This document shows, piece by piece, positions 1 to 9,053 of a DNA stretch of 64,000 nt. The translations under genes and the position numbers were made by a program. Position 1 is the stretch's first letter. Every line of letters begins with the position of its first letter. Under the pieces are notes generated by a model. The model did no database searches. It was given only the letters and a program-made list of their open reading frames with translations, and was not told the origin of the DNA. The stretch is from Bradyrhizobium sp. CSA207 (lineage in GTDB: Bacteria > Pseudomonadota > Alphaproteobacteria > Rhizobiales > Xanthobacteraceae): positions 1 to 64,000 of the forward strand of contig NZ_JAACFT010000007.1 of the NCBI RefSeq assembly GCF_029051685.1, given 5' to 3'.

Positions 1-236
1 TGCGGATCGACGTCGTTGAGCTTTGCCGTCATGATCAGCGTCACCATGAGGGCGGCCCGGTCGGCACCACGTTCGGAGCCGGCGAACAGCCAGGACTTGC
101 GGCCGAGGGCAAAGCCGCGCAGCGCGCGCTCCGCCGCATTGCTTGTCAGGCAGATCCGTCCGTCATCGACGAAGCGAGCGAACCGGTCCCAGCGGCGCAG
201 CATGTAAACCCGCACCCCGGCCGGCAACGGGATCAT
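1..236 (-). pseudogene. IS66 hybrid: tnpB start fused in frame to tnpC end (partial)
   Basis: The first eleven residues (MIPLPAGVRVY) match the conserved start of the IS66 accessory protein TnpB. The frame then passes directly into the C-terminal part of the IS66 DDE transposase TnpC, seen in the blocks DDGRICLTSNAAERALRG, GRKSWLFAGSERG and TAKLNDVDP. Roughly 100 TnpB residues and most of TnpC are missing, but the frame is kept. The ATG at 234-236 overlaps the tnpA stop as ATGA, the normal coupling of tnpA and tnpB. The reading frame leaves the window at base 1. The product lacks the TnpC catalytic core and should be inactive. Confidence 0.85.
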
Positions 237-634
237 CGTGGCCGTCCATCGGTCAGCGCGGCCACGACTGCGCTCAGCGTCGCCGCGTCAACCGCGCCCG
301 TGATCCGCATCCGAGCCCCGGCCGCGAACTCAATCTCGATCCCACCACAGCTTCCGGAGGGCGCCGTCAACGGTTGCCGGTCGGGCGCAATGGAGACTGC
401 CGCAAAACCGACGTCGTCACCCCGCCGCGTCAGCGGCTCAGGCCCACAAGCGAGGACGCCTGCGCGGACCTGCCGGCGCCAAGCCGTAACCAGATTGCGG
501 TGAACATCATGTCGTCGAGCAACCTCGACAACACTGGTCCCAGGCGCCAGACTCTCCTCCACGATCCGAAGCTTCTCGGCAGTCGTCCACCGCCGTCGCC
601 TCTCTGGAGCGGATAGAACCGTAACCGTCGTCAC
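233..634 (-). CDS. tnpA: IS66 family accessory protein TnpA
   Basis: This is a 133-residue protein of the IS66 orfA family. Residues about 10-55 form the helix-turn-helix (RRRRWTTAEKLRIVEESL, then VSVARRHDV-like VVEVARRHDV and NLVTAWRRQ), as in other IS3/IS66 orfA proteins. The C-terminal half carries the GGIEIEFAAGARMRITG block typical of IS66 TnpA. The length is close to the family norm, so this gene alone looks intact. It is followed by the broken tnpB-tnpC hybrid, so it is probably a relic. Transposition accessory role is known for the family and not tested here. Confidence 0.85.
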   Translation of the reverse strand: MTTVTVLSAPERRRRWTTAEKLRIVEESLAPGTSVVEVARRHDVHRNLVTAWRRQVRAGVLACGPEPLTRRGDDVGFAAVSIAPDRQPLTAPSGSCGGIEIEFAAGARMRITGAVDAATLSAVVAALTDGRPR

Positions 635-720
635 GTTTGCTCATTTGCTTGCAAATCAATGAGCAAATCATCTCACGCTCGAACACGATCCGAGAAGACG
701 GTCCCCACCGGAGGCTTACA

Positions 721-1167
721 GTGGCCTTTGGCTTTAGCAATTCACTGCGATCGATGCTGGCAGCTGCATGAGCGCATCCGCCCGTGTGCACTTCCCATTT
801 CGTGTGCGCTACGTGTGCACTGAAAGATCAAGGCAGATACGAACGCCAGCAATTTCGGCTAATTTGGAGTGCTGTGTTGATGTTTCAATCCGCTAAGAAG
901 ATCCCGTAAATCCTTGAAATGGCGGGAGTCTTGCCTTTGTGTAGCTCCGATGATGGATTGGAGCGAGAGTTCAAGTTTTTCAATCGGTTAGAAGGCGGCG
1001 TGTGCACGACGTGTGCACCGGGAGATCGAGAAAGATCTTATGTCAACCAATGTGAGCAAGCCTTTTTGAAGTGGGACGGGAGCGCGCAGGTCCGATCAGG
1101 CAGGTCGCTTACGTGCTCGGCTTAGGGCAGAAAATCAGAAAATCCAAGCTGGGCCGCCTTCGGTCGT
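721..1167. other. Gene-free stretch holding two copies of a dispersed repeat
   Basis: No convincing gene is seen. Bases 781-836 hold a divergent partial copy, and 940-1050 a fuller copy, of a repeat also found near 33.5 kb and 45.5 kb. The short open frame across 919-1125 is the repeat read in its open frame and has no ribosome-binding site, so I do not call it a gene. Nothing else recognisable is present between the IS66 end and the stop codon of the molybdenum hydroxylase large subunit. Confidence 0.6.
940..1050 (+). repeat. Dispersed intergenic repeat, copy 1
   Basis: It shares the blocks GATGGATTGGAGCGAGAG, then about 30 semi-conserved bases, then GGCGTGTGCACGACGTGTGCACCGGGAGATC-like sequence with copies at 33529-33660 and 45461-45575. 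The core contains two GTGTGCAC units, each holding the palindrome GTGCAC. Read in one plus-strand frame, each copy encodes DGLERE followed by a GVCTTCAP block. A weaker piece at 781-836 shares the paired GTGTGCAC units and the following GATCAAG. Confidence 0.75.
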
Positions 1168-3555
1168 TCAATTCGATCCGCTAGCGCCGTGCGGGCGCAC
1201 CAAATTGTCTGTCCAGGCGTCGGCAATGTGGGGCAGGGAGAGAGTTGGCCCTTGGTCGAGGAGGAGCTCGAGCACCCGCGGCGGAGTCAATGGCAGCTCG
1301 CGGGTCGGCTTTCCAATTGCGTTGGCGACGGCACATGCGACGGCGGCTGCGACATTCAGGATCGGAACTTCGCCGGCGCCCTTCGTCCCGAGTGGCCCGA
1401 TCGAGGGCGCACCTTCGTACAGGTTGATCTCGACCGGAACGACATCGAGGGCCAGCGGGACGCGATAAGTTTCAAAGCCATTCTGGCAGACGCGGCCATT
1501 GCTGCCGATCGTGACTTCCTCGTGCAAGGCGTAACCCAATCCCTGAACCACGCCGCCCTGGATCTGACCGTGGACTGCGCGCGGATTGAGCGCGCGGCCG
1601 ACGTCCTGAACAACCCGATAGTTCAACACTTCGACATGTCCGGTCTCCTCGTCGACGGCGACCTCGCAGTCATGGACGGCGAAGACGGGGATGTCGATCG
1701 CGTCTATGAAATGACCGGCAACGCATCCCGGCATCGCGGGCACGCCCGATCCCGTGAAAGCGCCGGTGCCGGACACCGGCCCAAACCGGGCCTGAGCTCG
1801 GGTCGCAACCTCGGAGATCGCACGTCCGGAGCCGGGGGCTCCGGCGATCTCGATGCGGCCGGAGCGCATGACGAGATCCTCGGGCGCGGCCTCGATCATC
1901 TCGGAGGCGACCTTCAGCAGTTTCGTGCGCACCTCTTGTGCCGCCGACAGGCTGGCCGAACCGAGAGAAACGGTGGTACGGCCACCTCCGACGCCGACAT
2001 CGTAGCCGGCGGCATCTGTGTCGGCCGCGCGGACGATGACATCGTCGGGGTTAAGGCCAAGCGCACCGGCCACGATCTGGGGCAGAGCTTGCATCATGGA
2101 GCCTGACCCGATCTCGACTCCTGACGTCACCAGGGTAGCTGTGCCATCGGCATTCATGTTCACAGTCGCGGCCGAAGGACCGACAAAGACGAACCATGCG
2201 CCGACAACGGTCGCGCGTCCATAGAGCCGTCCGTCGGCACGCTCGGGCGGCGTTGCGGCGGCATCCCGCATTGTATCCATCCGGTCGAGCATCGGGCCAA
2301 GCACGTCGCCCTCGAAGGCCTGGCCGGTGGCGCCGAGATCGCTGTCGCCAAGCACGTTGCGGCGGCGGAAGGCGAGGGGATCCATGCCGATCCGCGCCGC
2401 GATTTCGTCGGTATGCCGCTCCAGCGCGAAAGTATTGTAGACGCCGTTGCAAGCGCGGAAAGCGCCGTTCGGGGCGGTGTTGGTGTAGACCGCGCGCGAG
2501 ACAAGCCGCACCGCGCCGAGGGAATAGTTTCCGCCGAGCGTGTGAGCTGTCATCGTGGTCAGGAAGATCTGTTCGCCCCCGTACGCGCCACAATCCATCA
2601 GGACGACGGCTTCGCGTCCGACGATCTCGCCGTCGCGCGTCACCGCCGAGCGTATGCCGATTTCGGCGTTTTCGCGAAAGAGACAAGTGAGCATCTCCTC
2701 TTCGCGCGAATTGACAAGCCGGACCGGCCGTCCGCTCGCCCGAGCGAGCAGGGCCGCAAAGGGTTCGATCGCGAGATCGAATTTGAGGCCGAAGCCGCCG
2801 CCGACAGGCGGTACGGTGACCCGAACCTGAGAGGCTGGCACGCCCAGCAGCCGTGCTGTTGCGTTGCGGATGGTCCAGGGCACCTGGGTCGATGTCTCGA
2901 TGTGAAAGCGCCCGTCTTCATAGATTGCGACCACCGCGCGCGGCTCGAAGGCGACATGGTTCTGGCGGCCGACCCGGAAGGAGCTGTCGATGATTTCGAC
3001 ATCGGGCCGGGCAAACGCGGCGTCGACGTCGCCGCGAACGACGGTCGCCTCCCAGGCGACGTTGCCGCCGCGGGCACCGCCTTCGAGCAGAACCTCGTAG
3101 TTTCGCCAGTCCGGATGGACCAGCGGAGCGTCTGGAGAAAGCGCATCCGCCATGGTGAGAACCATGGGCAGTGGTTCAATATCGACGTCAATTGCAGCCA
3201 GCGCGGCGTGAGCCTGCATCAGCGTGTCCGCCGCGATCGCGGCGATCGGCTCGCCGTCGTAGCGGATCACGTCGCGGGCAAAGAGCGGGTGGTCGGCGAT
3301 GCCGATTCCGATCATGCCGGGCGCATCGGCTGCGGTCACGATGGCGCGTACGCCGGGCATACGTGCAGCCCTGGAGGTGTCGAGGCTGGCGATCCGGCCC
3401 GACGGCACACTGGCGCGCAATACGGCCGCGTGCAGCATGCCGGGCAGATAGCGATCGATCGTATAGCGCGTGCGGCCGCTCAGCTTGTCGGCCGCGTCGC
3501 GCCGCCGGAAGTTCATGGTTGCGGACGTGTCGGACACCTTTACGCCTCCCGTCAT
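1168..3555 (-). CDS. Molybdopterin-binding large subunit, xanthine dehydrogenase/CO dehydrogenase (CoxL-like) family
   Basis: This 795-residue protein is the catalytic subunit of a three-part molybdenum hydroxylase. Such enzymes hydroxylate aromatic N-heterocycles, purines or aldehydes with water-derived oxygen. Family blocks are GGGFGLKFD near the molybdopterin site, GSGSMMQALPQIVAG, and a C-terminal GTKGAGE holding the conserved catalytic glutamate. The CO dehydrogenase active-site cysteine loop is absent, so CO oxidation is unlikely. I chose the ATG at 3553-3555, which overlaps the stop of the 2Fe-2S subunit gene as ATGA; the longer frame upstream only reads that gene in another phase. It is the last gene of the coxM-coxS-coxL order, downstream of hyuA-hyuB. 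Substrate unknown; the context suggests an N-heterocycle. Confidence 0.93.
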   Translation of the reverse strand: MTGGVKVSDTSATMNFRRRDAADKLSGRTRYTIDRYLPGMLHAAVLRASVPSGRIASLDTSRAARMPGVRAIVTAADAPGMIGIGIADHPLFARDVIRYDGEPIAAIAADTLMQAHAALAAIDVDIEPLPMVLTMADALSPDAPLVHPDWRNYEVLLEGGARGGNVAWEATVVRGDVDAAFARPDVEIIDSSFRVGRQNHVAFEPRAVVAIYEDGRFHIETSTQVPWTIRNATARLLGVPASQVRVTVPPVGGGFGLKFDLAIEPFAALLARASGRPVRLVNSREEEMLTCLFRENAEIGIRSAVTRDGEIVGREAVVLMDCGAYGGEQIFLTTMTAHTLGGNYSLGAVRLVSRAVYTNTAPNGAFRACNGVYNTFALERHTDEIAARIGMDPLAFRRRNVLGDSDLGATGQAFEGDVLGPMLDRMDTMRDAAATPPERADGRLYGRATVVGAWFVFVGPSAATVNMNADGTATLVTSGVEIGSGSMMQALPQIVAGALGLNPDDVIVRAADTDAAGYDVGVGGGRTTVSLGSASLSAAQEVRTKLLKVASEMIEAAPEDLVMRSGRIEIAGAPGSGRAISEVATRAQARFGPVSGTGAFTGSGVPAMPGCVAGHFIDAIDIPVFAVHDCEVAVDEETGHVEVLNYRVVQDVGRALNPRAVHGQIQGGVVQGLGYALHEEVTIGSNGRVCQNGFETYRVPLALDVVPVEINLYEGAPSIGPLGTKGAGEVPILNVAAAVACAVANAIGKPTRELPLTPPRVLELLLDQGPTLSLPHIADAWTDNLVRPHGASGSN

Positions 3556-4016
3556 TTCGTCGCAAGCGCCAGCAGCGCGGCCTCGATGATGCGTTCGTAT
3601 CCGGTGCAACGGCAGATGTTGCCCGTCAGCGCGGCACGAATGTCGTCGCGCGTTGCCTCGGGGCGGGTTGCTAGGAGGTGCGTCAGGCTCACCACCATGC
3701 CGGGAAAGCACATGCCGCATTGGACCGCGTCGCAGGCCTCGAGCGCGGCCTGCATCGGGTTCAACCCGCCATTTGCGGCAAGGCCCTCGACGGTGCAGAT
3801 ATCGTGGCCCTGGGCCAGCGCGACCGGCACTAGGCATGAGGGGGTGGGATTGCCGTTGACCAACACCATGCACGCGCCGCAAAAGCCCTCGCGACACACC
3901 GGCTTGGCGCCTGTCAGATAAAACTCCTCGCGCAGGACGTCGACGAGAGGCGTGATGGGATCGGCAGTGGAGGTGAGGTGATCGCCGTTGACGGTCAGGC
4001 TAAGGCCCATGTTCAT
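3552..4016 (-). CDS. (2Fe-2S)-binding small subunit of molybdenum hydroxylase (CoxS-like)
   Basis: This 154-residue protein carries both clusters of the family. The plant-ferredoxin-type cluster is ligated by C41, C46, C49 and C61 (CREGFCGAC). The second cluster, in the helical half, uses C100, C103, C135 and C137 (CGMC and CRC). It passes electrons from the molybdenum centre to the FAD subunit. The gene lies 9 bases after the FAD-subunit gene and overlaps the large-subunit start by 4 bases, so the three subunits are surely co-translated. All ligands are present, so the enzyme should be functional. Confidence 0.95.
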   Translation of the reverse strand: MNMGLSLTVNGDHLTSTADPITPLVDVLREEFYLTGAKPVCREGFCGACMVLVNGNPTPSCLVPVALAQGHDICTVEGLAANGGLNPMQAALEACDAVQCGMCFPGMVVSLTHLLATRPEATRDDIRAALTGNICRCTGYERIIEAALLALATK

Positions 4017-4025
4017 CCCCAGGGT

Positions 4026-4880
4026 TCAAGAGCCAAGCGCGGCGATCGCACGGCGGACCAGGCCGGGTAGCACGCGCACCCGATACCAGCCGGGCACCTC
4101 GACACTATCGCGACCTGTAAATTCATCCGCCAGCCCGGCCGCTGCCTCCGCAGCCCACGCCGCGTTCAACGGATGTCCGACAAGTGTGGCCTCGAGACGT
4201 TCCCATCGGCGCGCAACCGGCTCGACTGATCCGACGGCGACACGTGCCGTCTGAACGTCCCCGACATCGTCAAGGCTCACGGCGAGACAGACGATGGCGG
4301 TCGGATAGTCACCGGCCTGTCGCAGCGGCAGGCGGGCGTGAACGGTTTTGCGCCCGCGCCGGGGCACGATGATCCGTTGAAGCAGCCGCCCGGGCGCAAG
4401 TGTCGATCTCATCGTCAGGAACTGCTCCAAGCCGGTTCGCTCCCGGCCGTTTCGGCTCGCGATCTCGACTTCGGCATCGAGGCAGAGCAGCGCGGGCACG
4501 CAGTCGGCCGCGGCGAACGCCGTCGTTGCGAGGTTGCCGCCGATGGTCGCCATCCCACGGATAGCCGGATTGGCGGAGCGGCTGGCCGCCGCAGTGAGCA
4601 CGTCAAACTCCGGAAGCTCCGTCAGCGCGACGGCCAGCGCGGCGTGCGTGACCGCCGCACCGACCTCCACCACATCGGCTTCGACCTTGATCGCGTGGAG
4701 CTCCGGAATTTTCCCGATTGCGACGTAACGGGACTTGAGCGGCTCATGTCGGATGGGGGCGCGCATGATCCAGGTGCCGCCGGCGAAGGGCGCGGTTTCG
4801 GCGCCGCCTTCGTCGAGCGCATCGAGCGCCGCCATCAGCGACGGCGCGACGTAGACGGACCTCGAAGCAGGCGTATCCAT
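4026..4880 (-). CDS. FAD-binding medium subunit of molybdenum hydroxylase (CoxM-like)
   Basis: This 284-residue protein has the two FAD-contacting motifs of the family: AGGTWIM at about residues 33-39 and TIGGNLAT at about 110-117. It accepts electrons from the 2Fe-2S subunit and passes them to NAD or another acceptor. I chose the ATG at 4878-4880, which has GGGAG ten bases upstream; a GTG at 4922 would overlap the hyuB stop and add 14 residues without family similarity. The C-terminal CO dehydrogenase flavoprotein domain is complete. The order FAD, 2Fe-2S, Mo subunit is common in alphaproteobacterial N-heterocycle and nicotinate-type hydroxylase clusters. Confidence 0.92.
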   Translation of the reverse strand: MDTPASRSVYVAPSLMAALDALDEGGAETAPFAGGTWIMRAPIRHEPLKSRYVAIGKIPELHAIKVEADVVEVGAAVTHAALAVALTELPEFDVLTAAASRSANPAIRGMATIGGNLATTAFAAADCVPALLCLDAEVEIASRNGRERTGLEQFLTMRSTLAPGRLLQRIIVPRRGRKTVHARLPLRQAGDYPTAIVCLAVSLDDVGDVQTARVAVGSVEPVARRWERLEATLVGHPLNAAWAAEAAAGLADEFTGRDSVEVPGWYRVRVLPGLVRRAIAALGS

Positions 4881-4906
4881 GTCATCCGAGCTCCCGGTTC
4901 GATCGG

Positions 4907-6868
4907 TCAGCCTGTGCTCCACTTCGCCACCGAGCGCCGCTCGAATACCTCGCGAAACTGACTTGTGGATTTTGGAAGCAGGACGCCGGTGCCCCAGTCG
5001 AGGATCACGGCGTGCTGGCGGATCACGTCGAGCGCTCCGATCGCGCCGCTGCGGTAGCGTTCCGCCACAATGCTCGGATCGAGCCGGACGTCGGCAACGC
5101 GCCCGGCCTTGATGCTGGCGCGGAGCGCCTCTGTCGCGGACCTGTCGACCTCATATTCGCACAATTCAGCATCGATGGTGCGCACGACCACGCCATAGTC
5201 CTTGGCAGCGCGTTCGACCGAGACGTAGTCGTCTTTGATGTCCTCAATCACAAGATCTGGGTCGCGTTCGAGCGGATCGCCGAACCCGCCGCCGCCGGCT
5301 GTGGGGCGTGAGAAAATATCGCCTTCGCCGATCGGGACATCCGAGAAGATCGAGCCGAGCCGCTCTTCGCCGTTGCCGTCGGCGCGCGTCAACGTCAATC
5401 CGTGCGGCATGGACGGCAAGCCGCCTTCGGTGCCCCACACCACGGCACGTTCGCGGTCGCAAATGTAAGAAATCACAGTCTTCTCCGCCTGCAGCATGCG
5501 CGAGGTCTTGACCACCCCGGCGCCGCCGCGCCATTTGCCTGGACCGGCCGAGTCCTTAAGGATCTCGCATTCCGTAGTCAGGATCGGATTGGCGCGCTCC
5601 TGGCCTTCGACGGGCTGCGACATCAGACCGGTGCCGAAGCAAGCCGTTGTGACGTTGCTGCCGTCCTTGCCGTTGCGTCCGCCCCAGCCGCCTGGCAGCC
5701 AGTCGTAGAACATGAAGATGGGCTTGTCCGGGCTGCGGGCGTCGAGACCGCCCGTGAGCAAATATTCGAGATTGAAGGCGCAGGCGAGCGCCCGCTCCGG
5801 CATCAGCTTCGACCACATCTCATAGATCGAGTTCATGATCTTCTCGAACGGCATCAGGAAGCCGGTGACCGCGATCGGCCATTTGGCATCGACGATCGAG
5901 CCTTCCGGCGCGATGATTTCAAAGCAGCGGTAGAATCCGGAGTTGAGCGGGAGATCCGGGAAGAAGGTCTTCATACCGGCCGCGACGGCGGAGAAGGTCG
6001 TGCCGAAGGCCGAGTTGTAGATCGAGCTGATGGTTGGATGGCTGCCGGTGAAGTCATAAATCGCGCGGTCGCCCTGGATCGTCAGCTTGATGCGGATCGG
6101 GATCATGCCTTCGCCGCCGGCGGGATCGCGGTCGATGAAGTCGACTGTCTCCCATTCCCCGTCGGGCAGGGCCGCGATGCGTTGGCGGACCGAACGTTCG
6201 ACATAGTCCTGCACGGCGGCAAGGCCGGTCTCGACCGTGTCGCGACCATATTTGTTGACGAGGCGGAGGATCTCGCGCTCGCAGACCTGCGTGGCCTGTG
6301 ATTGCGCCTGGATGTCGCCGATGATCGAGACCGGGTCGCGGGTGTTCGAGGCGAGCAGATGCCCGACATCCTTGCAGAAGCGGCCCTTGTCGAACAGGCG
6401 GATCGGCGTGATGCGCAGCCCCTCGCGGAACATTTCGCGCGCGGCCACGTCGAACGATCCCGGCACGCTGCCGCCGACATCCGACCAATGGCCGTTCGAC
6501 TGGCTGAAGGCGATGATCTTGCCGTCGGCGAAGATCGGGCGAATTAGGCGCACATCCGGGAAATGGGTGCCGCCGGCGTAGGGATCGTTGATGGCGAAGA
6601 CGTCACCTTCATGCATATCCCCGTCGAAGAAGCGCATGACGTCCTTGCAGGTGAAATGCAGCGTGCCGACATGGACCGCGATGTCCTGATTGCCCTGTGC
6701 GGCGCATTCGCCGTGGGCGTCATGCAGGGCGCTGGAAAAATCGCGGTTGTAGATGACGAAGGAGTAGCAGGTCCGCAGCACCTGCTCGCCCATCTGGTCG
6801 ACGCTGGTGATGAAGGAGTTCTTGAGGACCTCGAAGGTGACGGGATCGAGCGGGAGATCTCCGGCCAT
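4907..6868 (-). CDS. hyuB: Hydantoinase B / oxoprolinase family protein
   Basis: This 653-residue protein is the B subunit of an ATP-dependent hydantoinase or 5-oxoprolinase. The A subunit phosphorylates the substrate amide and the B subunit completes ring opening. Family marks include NDPYAGGTHFPDVRLIRP near residue 95, the central GGADGKDG-like GGRNGKDGSN, and the C-terminal GGGGFGDP. The length of about 650 residues exceeds the usual 520-600 because of a C-terminal extension of about 80 residues. It starts 3 bases after the hyuA stop. The Mo hydroxylase genes follow at once, which suggests that a lactam formed by hydroxylation is opened here. The actual substrate is not shown by sequence. 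Confidence 0.92.
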   Translation of the reverse strand: MAGDLPLDPVTFEVLKNSFITSVDQMGEQVLRTCYSFVIYNRDFSSALHDAHGECAAQGNQDIAVHVGTLHFTCKDVMRFFDGDMHEGDVFAINDPYAGGTHFPDVRLIRPIFADGKIIAFSQSNGHWSDVGGSVPGSFDVAAREMFREGLRITPIRLFDKGRFCKDVGHLLASNTRDPVSIIGDIQAQSQATQVCEREILRLVNKYGRDTVETGLAAVQDYVERSVRQRIAALPDGEWETVDFIDRDPAGGEGMIPIRIKLTIQGDRAIYDFTGSHPTISSIYNSAFGTTFSAVAAGMKTFFPDLPLNSGFYRCFEIIAPEGSIVDAKWPIAVTGFLMPFEKIMNSIYEMWSKLMPERALACAFNLEYLLTGGLDARSPDKPIFMFYDWLPGGWGGRNGKDGSNVTTACFGTGLMSQPVEGQERANPILTTECEILKDSAGPGKWRGGAGVVKTSRMLQAEKTVISYICDRERAVVWGTEGGLPSMPHGLTLTRADGNGEERLGSIFSDVPIGEGDIFSRPTAGGGGFGDPLERDPDLVIEDIKDDYVSVERAAKDYGVVVRTIDAELCEYEVDRSATEALRASIKAGRVADVRLDPSIVAERYRSGAIGALDVIRQHAVILDWGTGVLLPKSTSQFREVFERRSVAKWSTG

Positions 6869-6871
6869 GGT

Positions 6872-8899
6872 TCACTCCTTCACGCGGATGATGATGTTGA
6901 GATATTTGTCGACCTCGGCGCTGGCGCCTGGCGGCACGACGGTCGTGGCGTCGACCTGCTCGACGATTGCGGGGCCTTGAAAGGAGAAGCCGCAGGGCAG
7001 GTCGTCGCGCTCGTAGACGGGCGTGTCCAACCCGTTGCCGTCGAACCACACCCTGCGGCGGCCAACCGGCTCAGGGATCACACCGGTCGGTTCATGGACG
7101 GCGAACTCCGCCTTGGGGACGACGCCCACCGCCTTGAGATTGAGACGGAAGAAACTAACCGGGGCGCTGTCGCGGCGGAAATTGTACTCACGCTTGTGCT
7201 CGGCGTGAAAGCTTTGGACGAGGTCCGCGATCGCGCCGATGGGGCTCGGCGCATGGACCGCGAGCGACCGCCATTGGCCGCGATACATCATGTCGATCGA
7301 TCGCTGGAGCACGATATCCTGTGACGCGATGCCTTCGTGGGTGAGCCGGGCGAGTGCGTCCTTCTCCAGAGCGGCGAACTGTGCTTCGATGTCGGCGGCA
7401 TCGGCCTCGTCGGCGCCGACCATGCAGCTCTGCGAGAAGTCGTGCTGCATGTCGACCAGGAGGCAGCCCAGCGCCGAGGTCACGCCGGGATTGGGCGGCA
7501 CGATGACGACCGGGATCGCAAGCTCGCGGGCGACATCGACCCCATGCAGGGCGCCGGCGCCGCCGAAGGCAACCAGGGCGAAGTCGCGCGGATCGTAGCC
7601 GCGGCTGATCGAGATCAGCCGTACAGCATCCGACATGTTGGCGTTGGCGACCTTGACGATCGCGTCGGCTGCCTCGTGCAGGCCGAGGCCAAAGGGCTTT
7701 GCGACGCCATCCTCGACCGCCTGGCTTGCCAGCGTGGGGTCGAGCTTCACCTTGCCGCCGGCGAGATTTGTGCCGAGCCGGCCCAGCGTGACGTTGGCGT
7801 CGGTATTGGTCGGCTGTGTGTTGCCGTTGCTGTAGCAGGCAGGGCCCGGAAAGGCGCCGGCCGATTGCGGGCCGTTGCGCAGCGAGCCAGCCGAGTCGGT
7901 CCAGGCCAGCGATCCACCCCCGGCACCGATGGTGAGGACCTCGATGGACGCAAAGCGGATCGGATAGCCGAACTCGATATACCAGTCCTTGGTGATGCGC
8001 GATTGCCCTTCATAGGCCAGCGAAACGTCGGTCGAGGTGCCGCCCATGTCGAGGCCGATCGAATTTGGAAAGCCGCAGAGGCCGGCGATGTAGCGGCTGG
8101 CGATGGCGCCGGCAGCAATTCCGGAACCGGCAAGGCGTGCAGCGAAATCCTTGACGCTTGCCGGCGTCATGACGCCACCTCCGGTATGAAGCAACAGGAG
8201 ATCGCGGGTATAGCCCTCATCGGCAAGACGCTCGCCGAGCCGGCTTGTGTAGCTGACCACGACCGGGCTGACGACGGCATTGGCGACCGTGGTCGAGAAC
8301 CGCTCGTGCTCGAAGATTTCGGGAAGCACCTGCGAAGAGATCGAGACTGGAATGTCAGGCATTTCCTCGATGAGGATGTCGCGCATGGCGCGCTCATTCG
8401 TCCCGTTGAGATAGGCGTTCATGAAGCAGACCGCGATCGCGGCAACGCCGCGGCGCTTCAGAATGCGCGCGACGTTGCGTGCTGCCTCGACATCGAGGGG
8501 CTCGATCACGACGCCGCTCGCGTCGACCCGTTCCGGCACGGTCAGGCGGTCGCGTCGCGGGACGTAAGGCTTGACGACGTCCTTGTAGGTATCCCAGAGG
8601 TCTTCCTTGTTGGCGCGCCGGATCTCGATGACGTCGCGAAAACCCTTGGTCGTGACCACAGCGGTGCGGGGCAGGCGTCGCGTGATCAGCGCGTTGGTTG
8701 CAACGGTGGTGCCGTGGGAGAACAGCGCCACCTCGGAAAAATTGATGCCTGCCTTGGATACGCCGCCCATGATCCCCTCGATGGGATCGGGCGTCGACGA
8801 CGTCTTTTCGATGCGGATGAGGCCGGTTGCTTCGTCCATGATGCAGATGTCGGTAAAGGTGCCGCCGACGTCGACGGCCACACGAAGGTTCTGCACCAT
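6872..8899 (-). CDS. hyuA: Hydantoinase A / oxoprolinase family protein
   Basis: This 675-residue protein is the ATP-binding subunit that pairs with HyuB. The actin-like ATPase signature VDVGGTFTDICIMDEATG is at residues 8-26 and the second phosphate loop is LDMGGTSTDVSLAYEG near residue 285. The GGAGALHG motif near 460 is also typical. Length fits the HyuA family. It is the first gene of a tight minus-strand operon hyuA-hyuB-coxM-coxS-coxL. The 150 bases upstream contain an inverted repeat (8926-8944) that could be an operator, and the AraC-type regulator lies just beyond. Confidence 0.93.
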   Translation of the reverse strand: MVQNLRVAVDVGGTFTDICIMDEATGLIRIEKTSSTPDPIEGIMGGVSKAGINFSEVALFSHGTTVATNALITRRLPRTAVVTTKGFRDVIEIRRANKEDLWDTYKDVVKPYVPRRDRLTVPERVDASGVVIEPLDVEAARNVARILKRRGVAAIAVCFMNAYLNGTNERAMRDILIEEMPDIPVSISSQVLPEIFEHERFSTTVANAVVSPVVVSYTSRLGERLADEGYTRDLLLLHTGGGVMTPASVKDFAARLAGSGIAAGAIASRYIAGLCGFPNSIGLDMGGTSTDVSLAYEGQSRITKDWYIEFGYPIRFASIEVLTIGAGGGSLAWTDSAGSLRNGPQSAGAFPGPACYSNGNTQPTNTDANVTLGRLGTNLAGGKVKLDPTLASQAVEDGVAKPFGLGLHEAADAIVKVANANMSDAVRLISISRGYDPRDFALVAFGGAGALHGVDVARELAIPVVIVPPNPGVTSALGCLLVDMQHDFSQSCMVGADEADAADIEAQFAALEKDALARLTHEGIASQDIVLQRSIDMMYRGQWRSLAVHAPSPIGAIADLVQSFHAEHKREYNFRRDSAPVSFFRLNLKAVGVVPKAEFAVHEPTGVIPEPVGRRRVWFDGNGLDTPVYERDDLPCGFSFQGPAIVEQVDATTVVPPGASAEVDKYLNIIIRVKE

Positions 8900-8918
8900 G
8901 CGACTTCCTCATCGAATT

Positions 8919-8944
8919 CCGATCGCCGATCATATGCAGATCGG
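8919..8944 (-). promoter_or_regulatory. Candidate operator: inverted repeat upstream of hyuA
   Basis: CCGATC at 8926-8931 and GATCGG at 8939-8944 form a perfect 6-base inverted repeat with a 7-base spacer, and a further CCGATC sits at 8919-8924. It ends 20-45 bases before the hyuA start codon, where a repressor or activator would act. The adjacent AraC-type or LysR-type gene product is the natural candidate to bind. This is a sequence pattern only; no promoter hexamers are clear. Confidence 0.3.
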
Positions 8945-9053
8945 TGACGGCACTTCTTGACGCTGAGCGCAGGAAGATTTGTGCGAGAGAGCATCAACGA
9001 CCGCCGCACCGGCGCCGGCTGCCTAAGGATCGGCCAGGCGCGCGAATGCGCCT

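Larger units (their letters stand above)
1..720 (-). mobile_element. IS66-family element remnant, one end inside the window
   Basis: The element reads leftwards: an intact-looking tnpA, then a tnpB start fused to a tnpC end. A likely terminal inverted repeat begins at 720 on the minus strand with TGTAAGCCTCC, resembling the TGTAAGC ends known for IS66 elements. It lies 86 bases upstream of tnpA, the usual place for the left end. The other end lies beyond the window start, so the full length is unknown. Because most of tnpB and tnpC is deleted, the element should be unable to move by itself. I could not find the target duplication because the other end is missing. Confidence 0.75.

Noticed and set aside
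919..1125. Small open frame of 68 codons in repeat copy 1
   Set aside because: The coding pattern is that of the repeat; no ribosome site, and the frame ends differ between the copies.
2413..3921. Long plus-strand open frame of 502 codons
   Set aside because: It lies opposite the molybdenum hydroxylase subunit genes and has no family similarity or ribosome site; it comes from the high GC content of the third codon positions.
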